From contig JASHPH010000095.1 of NCBI GenBank assembly GCA_030038255.1, forward strand, positions 1 through 40,532: 40,532 nt of DNA. Direction: 5' to 3'. Source of the DNA: Candidatus Sulfotelmatobacter sp. (GTDB lineage: Bacteria; Acidobacteriota; Terriglobia; Terriglobales; Acidobacteriaceae). Shown here in pieces: positions 28,483 through 33,588 of this stretch. The notes under the pieces were generated by a model. It searched no databases and had not been told where the DNA came from. It worked only from the letters and a program-made list of their open reading frames with translations. Position 1 is the first letter of the stretch. Each line of letters begins with the position of its first letter. The position numbers and the translations under genes are program-made.

Positions 28483-28512
28483 TTGTGATTAGAATCATAA
28501 CCGGTGTATACT
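28483..28512 (+). promoter_or_regulatory. promoter of the TetR-family regulator gene
   Basis: TTGTGA (28483-28488) and TATACT (28507-28512) are 18 bases apart. A perfect palindrome begins 2 bases after the -10, so transcription should start inside the operator, as expected for autorepression. Confidence 0.6.
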
Positions 28513-28514
28513 GG

Positions 28515-28534
28515 ATTCGAACGAACGTTCGAAT
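28515..28534. promoter_or_regulatory. perfect palindromic operator for the TetR-family regulator
   Basis: ATTCGAACG and CGTTCGAAT are exact reverse complements separated by AA (20 bp in all). The core CGAACGAACGTTCG fits CNAACGNNCGTTNG, which is the site I recall for the Thermus phenylacetyl-CoA-responsive repressor PaaR. It lies between the -10 and the regulator start, so it most likely controls this regulator and perhaps the catabolic genes downstream. Confidence 0.75.
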
Positions 28535-28554
28535 TATCTCTCCGCCACGGGATT

Positions 28555-29229
28555 ATGGGGAATGCTGCAATAGCCACACGGGTCAAAGTACCGCGCCGTC
28601 ATCGGTCGGCGGCGGCCGAGCGCCCAGCGGCGGCACAACGCTATGACCGGCGCCTGGCCGAGATACTTGCGCACGCCGCTGAAGTCTTCTGCAAGAAGGG
28701 ATACGAAGGCGCATCGATGCGCGATCTGTCGCGCGCCAGTGGCATGTCGTTGGCCGGACTCTATTACTATTTTGAGTCCAAGGAACGCCTGCTCTACCTG
28801 ATCCAGAAGCACACTTTCGCCACCATCGTGCGGCAACTTAAGGCGCGCCTGGACGACGTGACCGACGCGGAAGAACGCATCCGCATTTTCATCCTCAATC
28901 ACCTGGAGTATTTTCTTTCCAATCAGGCCGCCATGAAGGTGCTTTCGCACGAAGCCGAGGTGCTGAAGAACGGCTTTGCTGCGGAAGTGGCGGCGCTCAA
29001 GCGCGAATACTACAAAATCTGCGTGGGCTTGCTCGACGATTTGAAGCGCGAGCGTGGCCTGCAGTTTTCCACGCGGCTGGCGGTTCTCAGTTTGTTCGGC
29101 ATGATGAACTGGATCTACACGTGGCACAATCCGCGCGTCGACGCTGATGCGGCCTCGATTGCGAATGAGATGGGCGATTTCTTCCTGAGAGGCGTGATGG
29201 CGGGTGGAAAGTCGCGCAAGGACCGATGA
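28555..29229 (+). CDS. TetR/AcrR-family transcriptional regulator
   Basis: A 224-residue DNA-binding repressor. After about 35 basic residues the helix-turn-helix lies at about residues 52-82 (GASMRDLSRASGMSLAGLYYYF), followed by the usual SKERLLYLI. The ligand-binding part is alpha-helical, and a Trp-containing helix (MNWIYTWHNP) lies near residues 183-192. I chose ATG 28555 because the earlier GTG at 28504 lies inside the promoter. The gene directly precedes crotonase, diiron oxygenase and hydroxybenzoyl-CoA reductase genes. Together with the PaaR-like operator, this suggests that an aromatic acyl-CoA releases repression; that is inference. Confidence 0.92.
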   Translation: MGNAAIATRVKVPRRHRSAAAERPAAAQRYDRRLAEILAHAAEVFCKKGYEGASMRDLSRASGMSLAGLYYYFESKERLLYLIQKHTFATIVRQLKARLDDVTDAEERIRIFILNHLEYFLSNQAAMKVLSHEAEVLKNGFAAEVAALKREYYKICVGLLDDLKRERGLQFSTRLAVLSLFGMMNWIYTWHNPRVDADAASIANEMGDFFLRGVMAGGKSRKDR

Positions 29230-29306
29230 ATGACAGAGGGCAATCACGAGCATCGCGAAAGGTGCGTACGGGAAGGGCACGGCCGTAAGAGGGTGAGCTT
29301 TGAACG

Positions 29307-29358
29307 GGTGCGGCTTTTAGCCGCGCCAAAAGGAACACAGAGATTTGGGCTTTAGCCT
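29307..29358. repeat. two-hairpin intergenic repeat-like element
   Basis: Stem 1 pairs 29307-29315 with 29319-29327 (GGTGCGGCT, loop TTT, AGCCGCGCC; one T-G pair). A second small stem GGCT/AGCC lies at 29348-29357. The element fills the 169-bp gap between the regulator and the first crotonase. It looks like the short interspersed elements with paired GCGGCT-AGCCGC and GGGCTTTAGCC stems that I associate with Acidobacteriota genomes. It could attenuate readthrough but lacks a T-run. Confidence 0.55.
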
Positions 29359-29398
29359 CTGAGGGCGAGCCTGCAAAATTCAGAACAGGAGCACTCCG

Positions 29399-30220
29399 AT
29401 GGCAACCACAATGCAGCCGGCGACCGGCGAAACGACGAAGCAACTCATCAACTACCGCACCGACGGCGGCGTCGCCGTCATCGAGATGTGCGATCCGCCG
29501 GCCAACACCTACACCTATGAAATGAACCGGCAACTCGACGACGCCATCCTCAAGGCGCGCATGGCCAATGACGTTTACGTCATCGTACTGACCGGGGCGG
29601 GAGATAAGTTTTTCTCCGCGGGCGCGAACATCAAGATGCTTTCGAGCGTCGATCCCACGTTCAAGTACTATTTCTGCCTGCATGCCAACGAAACGCTGTT
29701 GCGTCTCGAGCACACGCCCAAGCTGGTGATTGCGGCTATCAACGGCCACTGCGTGGGCGGCGGGCTGGAAATCGCGATGGCAGCCGACCTCCGCATCGCG
29801 CGCAAAGACGCGGGCAAGATCGGCCTGCCGGAAGTCAACCTGGGTGTATTGCCCGGCACGGGCGGCACGCAGCGGCTTTCCCGCATTGTGGGCAAGAGCA
29901 AAGCCATCGAGCTCATGGTCACGGGAAACACGTTCTCGTTCGAAGAGGCGCAGGAATTCGGAATCGTCAATGACATCTTCGAGCGCGACGGCTTCATGGA
30001 AAACATCATGGAATACGCCAAGCAGTTCTGCCCGCCCAACAAGGCGTCGAAAGCCGTGGGACGCATCAAGCGCGCGGTGCAGACCGGCTGGGAGATTCCG
30101 CTGGAATCGGCGCTGGCTGTGGAGCGCGAGAATCAGCAGTTGCTCTTCCAGAGCGAGGACGCGAAAGAAGGTCTGGCCGCCTACGTGGAGAAGCGGCCAG
30201 CAACGTTTAAGGCGAAATGA
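29399..30220 (+). CDS. enoyl-CoA hydratase/isomerase (crotonase) family protein
   Basis: A 273-residue cytoplasmic crotonase-fold enzyme. The oxyanion-hole segments are FFSAGANIKML (about 71-81) and INGHCVGGGLEIAMAAD. Both hydratase glutamates are present: E124 and E144 (in GLPEVNLGVLPGTGGTQRL), so a hydratase reaction on an enoyl-CoA is likely. AGGAG lies 7 bases before the ATG. It is the first enzyme gene of the aromatic-CoA cluster. Its substrate may be a ring-cleavage or beta-oxidation intermediate, which the sequence alone cannot settle. Confidence 0.92.
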   Translation: MATTMQPATGETTKQLINYRTDGGVAVIEMCDPPANTYTYEMNRQLDDAILKARMANDVYVIVLTGAGDKFFSAGANIKMLSSVDPTFKYYFCLHANETLLRLEHTPKLVIAAINGHCVGGGLEIAMAADLRIARKDAGKIGLPEVNLGVLPGTGGTQRLSRIVGKSKAIELMVTGNTFSFEEAQEFGIVNDIFERDGFMENIMEYAKQFCPPNKASKAVGRIKRAVQTGWEIPLESALAVERENQQLLFQSEDAKEGLAAYVEKRPATFKAK

Positions 30221-30244
30221 CCTCTTACGAGCTGGGAAAGCGAG

Positions 30245-30598
30245 ATGACATGGTCATGGAAGCTCGGGATGTTGGCATATTTCGCGCTGGCGATTGCTGG
30301 CGTGACCCTCTTCCCTAAGCTGCGTCGTCTAGTACAAATTCGTAGGACTGAGTCTTGGTCCGAGGTACAAGGCAAGGTTGTGAGCATCAATGTGATCGAT
30401 CATGTGGCGGAGGGAGCGACGGCGGAAATAGGGTATGCATATAGCATGGGCGGGACCTCTTATGGAGGTTTCGTCCGGCGCAACTTCCTCGACGTGCAAC
30501 ATGCGTGGGATTTTGCGCACGGCTGCCGCGACATGAAGATACTCGTCCATTACAAGCCCAATCAGCCGCAGACTTCGGTTGTTTGGCGATCGATTTAA
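30245..30598 (+). CDS. small membrane protein, DUF3592-like
   Basis: A 117-residue protein with one N-terminal membrane segment (about residues 7-24) followed by a basic stretch and a small beta-rich domain: WSEVQGKVVSINV, AEIGYAYSMGGTSYGG and MKILVHYKPNQPQTSVV. That pattern (W..V.G.V, Y.Y...G..Y.G, V.Y.P..P..S) is typical of DUF3592 proteins. No catalytic residues are seen. It sits between the crotonase and the oxygenase with short gaps (24 and 9 bases), so it is probably co-transcribed, but a link to the pathway is not obvious. Confidence 0.65.
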   Translation: MTWSWKLGMLAYFALAIAGVTLFPKLRRLVQIRRTESWSEVQGKVVSINVIDHVAEGATAEIGYAYSMGGTSYGGFVRRNFLDVQHAWDFAHGCRDMKILVHYKPNQPQTSVVWRSI

Positions 30599-30607
30599 AG
30601 AGGATTT

Positions 30608-31783
30608 ATGCCCGGAAAAGTACCCAAACTCGGAACGTTCAGCGACTGGGTCGGTCTGTTTAACGATTGGCGCAAGGAAATCGGCGTCAACACCGACGAT
30701 ATTGAAGCCTTCCATTTCGACACGCTCTACGGCGCCATCGACACGGAAGAGATCGAGTTCGGTTCGTACAAGGGCCGCCGCAAGTGGGAGAACCTGCGCC
30801 AGATTCCGACCCAGCAGATGCGCGACGCCCTCATGAACATGATCGTGTACCAGGGCGACACGGAATTCGCCAGTGTCGAGCAGCAGCGCAATCTGTTCGA
30901 GATGGCACCCACCGACTGGGACCGCAAGGCGCTCACCCGCGTCATGATCGAAGAGATGCGCCACGGCTGGCAGATGTGTGCGTTGCTGATGGACCACTTC
31001 GGCTACTCGGGCAAAGTCGAAGCGCAGAAAATGCTCGAGCGGCGGGCCTTTGAGAACAAGCGCCTGCTGGGAGCGTTCAACGTCGACGTCGACAACTGGA
31101 TGGATTTCTTCACCTACACCGATTTCGTCGACCGCGACGGTAAATTCCAGCTGCAGATGCTCAAGTATTCCGCCTTCGCACCGCTCGGCCGTTCCATGTC
31201 GTACATGCTGCGCGAAGAGGCGTTTCACATGGGCACGGGCAACGACGGTTTGCGGCGCATCGTGGAAGCCGGCGTCGTACCCACGTGGCTGATCCAGAAG
31301 TATCTCAACAAGTGGATTTCGAGCTCCTACGATCTGTTCGGCACCGATCATTCTTCGTCCGCCCACTGGGCCTACGTCTGGGGCGTAAAGGGACGCTACG
31401 ACGAGCCGAAGAACGACAAGGCCCCGGACCTCGATGATCTGAACGACTACAACCGCAATCTTTACCGTGAGGAAGTCGCAGGCCTTATCGAACGCTTCAA
31501 CAGCGCGCTGAAACCGGGCGAACCGAAGCTGTACGCGCCGCACATCAAGTTCAATCGCGCGATCGGGAAATATGCCGGCCAGAAATTTCACGCGCAGACG
31601 GGCGAACCGCTCGACGACCGCGCATACGAACAGCATTTGAAGGATTACATGCCGTCGGCGGAGGACAAGGAGCTACTGCTCGACATCATCGCCACCGAGA
31701 AGAAGTGGATCAGCGAGAAAACGGGCGCCCGTGATCCTCTGGCAACGATTGGGGAAGTGCGCAAGTCGGCAATCAACTTGTAG
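30608..31783 (+). CDS. BoxB-like class I diiron oxygenase (benzoyl-CoA 2,3-epoxidase / PaaA family)
   Basis: A 391-residue ferritin-like diiron enzyme. Six candidate iron ligands are present at the BoxB spacing: E86 (GDTEFASVEQQR), E116 and H119 (EEMRHGW), D175 (FVDRDGKFQL), E204 and H207 (LREEAFHMG). These spacings match the BoxB ligands I recall, whereas phenylacetyl-CoA oxygenase PaaA differs more in surrounding sequence. BoxB epoxidises benzoyl-CoA with O2 and electrons from BoxA. Azoarcus-type BoxB is about 470 residues; this protein is shorter, mainly at the N-terminus. No BoxA, BoxC or PaaBCE gene is in the window, so the reductase must be elsewhere or different. AGGA precedes the ATG. 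Confidence 0.85.
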   Translation: MPGKVPKLGTFSDWVGLFNDWRKEIGVNTDDIEAFHFDTLYGAIDTEEIEFGSYKGRRKWENLRQIPTQQMRDALMNMIVYQGDTEFASVEQQRNLFEMAPTDWDRKALTRVMIEEMRHGWQMCALLMDHFGYSGKVEAQKMLERRAFENKRLLGAFNVDVDNWMDFFTYTDFVDRDGKFQLQMLKYSAFAPLGRSMSYMLREEAFHMGTGNDGLRRIVEAGVVPTWLIQKYLNKWISSSYDLFGTDHSSSAHWAYVWGVKGRYDEPKNDKAPDLDDLNDYNRNLYREEVAGLIERFNSALKPGEPKLYAPHIKFNRAIGKYAGQKFHAQTGEPLDDRAYEQHLKDYMPSAEDKELLLDIIATEKKWISEKTGARDPLATIGEVRKSAINL

Positions 31784-31813
31784 GGATTTTGCGAGGGCGA
31801 TCGCGGAGCATTT

Positions 31814-32596
31814 ATGGCGTCGGTAGCATCACAACTCACTCGCATTGCACTGGAAATCAGTCCGCCAGTCGCACGTATTACTCTCCGAAATGCGCCGCTT
31901 AACGTAATCGACCTGCCAATGATGGAGGATCTAACGCTGTCGTTGACAGAGATCGAAGCGCAGCGGGAAATTTCAGCCATCATTTTGAGCGGGGAGGGGA
32001 AAGCATTCTCCGCGGGCGTGGATGTCGCGGCCCACACTCCGGACAAAGTCGAAGGGATGCTGTCGAAGTTTCACGGCGTCATCCGGGCAATAGTCGGAAC
32101 GAAGAAAGTGACCATCGCCGCCGTTCACGGCCCTTGCCTGGGCGGCGGTGCTGAACTGGCGATGGTCTGCGATATTGTCTTCACGGCCGAATCGGCGCAA
32201 TGGGGATTTCCGGAGATCAAGCTCGGCTGCTATCCGCCCGTGGCATGCACTGCGTTGGCGGCGTTGGTGGGGCAGAAACGGGCGGCGGAGCTGATTCTGA
32301 CCGGGCGCACAATCAGTGGCAGAGAAGCTGCAGAGATCGGTTTGGCGAGTCGAGCTGTTGGTGGGACGGAGTTAAGCTCAGCCCTCGACGACTGCTTGGG
32401 GCGCCTTCAGAAGCTGAGTCCGGCGGCGCTTTCGATCACGAAGAAGGCTTCGTACGCGTGGGATTCCATGCATTTCGATAAGGGCCTGGCCCGGGCCGAG
32501 AGGATCTATCTCGAAGAACTGATGCAGACCGCCGATGCGCAGGAAGGCATCCGCGCATTCATGGAAAAGCGCGAGCCAAAGTGGGCAGAGAAATAG
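31814..32596 (+). CDS. crotonase-family protein resembling cyclohexa-1,5-diene-1-carbonyl-CoA hydratase (Dch)
   Basis: A 260-residue crotonase. Both catalytic-position glutamates are kept: E114 (CLGGGAELAMVCD) and E134 (WGFPEIKLGCYPP). Beyond the general fold it shares Dch-type features I recognise: N.ID...M near residues 30-37, the stretch VDVAAHTPDKVEGMLSKFHG, and the C-terminal ERIYLEELMQTADAQEGIRA followed by FMEKR. Dch hydrates the dienoyl-CoA made by benzoyl-CoA reductase in anaerobic degradation. GGAG lies 5 bases before the ATG. Its place after an oxygenase gene means its true substrate may be a different ring-derived CoA ester. Confidence 0.85.
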   Translation: MASVASQLTRIALEISPPVARITLRNAPLNVIDLPMMEDLTLSLTEIEAQREISAIILSGEGKAFSAGVDVAAHTPDKVEGMLSKFHGVIRAIVGTKKVTIAAVHGPCLGGGAELAMVCDIVFTAESAQWGFPEIKLGCYPPVACTALAALVGQKRAAELILTGRTISGREAAEIGLASRAVGGTELSSALDDCLGRLQKLSPAALSITKKASYAWDSMHFDKGLARAERIYLEELMQTADAQEGIRAFMEKREPKWAEK

Positions 32597-32619
32597 CTGC
32601 GACGGCGAGTTACGAAACG

Positions 32620-32943
32620 ATGGATTACAAAATCAATCCGGAAGATGTAAAGGCCAAGCTCGATGCGGGAGAAGCCTTTACTTTGCTGGACGTCCGCGAG
32701 CCGCGGGAGCTCGAGATCGCCTGGATTGACGGAGCGAAGCTGATGCCGATGGGCGACGTGCCGTCGCGGGCGCATCAGGAGCTCGATCCCGACGAGCCGA
32801 TCGTCGTCCTCTGTCACCACGGCGTACGGTCCATGAATGTAACCGTTTGGCTGCGCCAGCAAGGATTCGAAAGAGCGCGGTCGATGCGCGGCGGCATCGA
32901 TGCCTGGTCGCGGCGCGTGGATCCGAGTGTGCCGGTGTATTGA
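32620..32943 (+). CDS. single-domain rhodanese (sulfurtransferase-like)
   Basis: A 107-residue cytoplasmic protein with one rhodanese domain: LLDVREPRELEIAWIDGA, then the catalytic cysteine C65 in VVLCHHGVRSM, and the ending GGIDAWSRRVDPSVPVY. It carries sulfane sulfur as a persulfide. ATG 32620 is used; the open frame from 32581 overlaps the Dch-like gene. It lies directly before the molybdenum-hydroxylase-type genes, so it could supply sulfur to their molybdenum cofactor or iron-sulfur clusters, which is inference. Confidence 0.9.
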   Translation: MDYKINPEDVKAKLDAGEAFTLLDVREPRELEIAWIDGAKLMPMGDVPSRAHQELDPDEPIVVLCHHGVRSMNVTVWLRQQGFERARSMRGGIDAWSRRVDPSVPVY

Positions 32944-32952
32944 AGCTTCCAG

Positions 32953-32980
32953 CTGCTAGCTCCTAGCTACGAGCCAGCAG
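32953..32980. terminator. 10-bp hairpin between the rhodanese gene and hcrC
   Basis: CTGCTAGCTC (32953-32962) pairs with GAGCCAGCAG (32971-32980) with one mismatch and an 8-base loop; a short T-run (ATTTTT) follows about 10 bases later. This could be a partial terminator or processing site inside the cluster, or a repeat remnant (TAGCT is repeated). The T-run is too far away for a standard intrinsic terminator. Confidence 0.4.
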
Positions 32981-33018
32981 AGTTGAGATTTTTGGTCAGG
33001 AGTTAGCGCCTGTCTTTC

Positions 33019-33510
33019 ATGAAAAAGGAACTCATCGAACTGCGCGTCAACGGCCGGCTGCATGAACTCGCCGTCGAGCCCAACGCCGTACTGCTTGACC
33101 TCTTACGGCAGGATCTCCAGCTTACTGGCTCGAAGCGCGGCTGTGACGATTCTTCCTGCGGCGCCTGTACGGTCCTGGTTGACGGTGTCGCCATGATGTC
33201 GTGCACTCTGCTCGCCGCCAGCTGCGAGGGACAGGAGATTACGACGATCGAGGGCGTCAGCGAGCACGGCAGCCTGGCAGCCATTCAGAAAGCGTATGGC
33301 GATTGGGGCGGCGCGCAGTGCGGGTACTGCACGCCCGGTTTCATCATGACGCTGAAATCGCTGCTGGCGGAAAATCCAGACCCGTCCGAAGAAGACGTTC
33401 GCGTCGGGTTGAGCAGCAATCTTTGCCGCTGCACCGGCTACAACCAGATGTACGAGGCTATCCGCTCGGCGATCGAGGCAGAACGGAAGGGACTGGCGGC
33501 AGCGAAATGA
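33019..33510 (+). CDS. hcrC: 4-hydroxybenzoyl-CoA reductase, gamma subunit (2x[2Fe-2S])
   Basis: A 163-residue small subunit of a xanthine-oxidase-family enzyme. The plant-type [2Fe-2S] cysteines are C42, C47, C50 and C62 (GCDDSSCGAC...SC). The second cluster uses C101, C104, C136 and C138 (QCGYCTPG ... NLCRCTGY). It passes electrons between the FAD/[4Fe-4S] subunit and the molybdopterin subunit. By itself it could belong to several molybdenum hydroxylases; the assignment to hydroxybenzoyl-CoA reductase rests on its partner HcrB. Confidence 0.9.
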   Translation: MKKELIELRVNGRLHELAVEPNAVLLDLLRQDLQLTGSKRGCDDSSCGACTVLVDGVAMMSCTLLAASCEGQEITTIEGVSEHGSLAAIQKAYGDWGGAQCGYCTPGFIMTLKSLLAENPDPSEEDVRVGLSSNLCRCTGYNQMYEAIRSAIEAERKGLAAAK

Positions 33511-33530
33511 GAGCTGCCATTGCGGAATTG

Positions 33531-33580
33531 CTGTCATTCCGAGCGAACCGAGGACCCTGCTTTTCCTAGGGGAGTGCGGA
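33531..33580. repeat. interspersed-repeat-like sequence between hcrC and hcrA
   Basis: The 78-bp gap between hcrC and hcrA contains a stretch beginning CTGTCATTCCGAGCGAACCG at 33531, then a short purine-rich tract to about 33580. I recognise the first part as a common short interspersed element of bacterial genomes (TGTCATTCCGAGCGAAGCGAGG type). It sits inside an operon without breaking a gene. Its copy number cannot be checked here. Confidence 0.5.
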
Positions 33581-33588
33581 AACCACGA

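Noticed and set aside
28504-28506. GTG as the start of the TetR gene
   Set aside because: It lies within the promoter, overlapping the spacer just before the -10, and would place the operator inside the coding sequence; ATG 28555 fits better.
30329-31636. 435-codon minus-strand open frame across the BoxB-like gene
   Set aside because: Antisense shadow; the plus-strand frame has all iron-ligand motifs.
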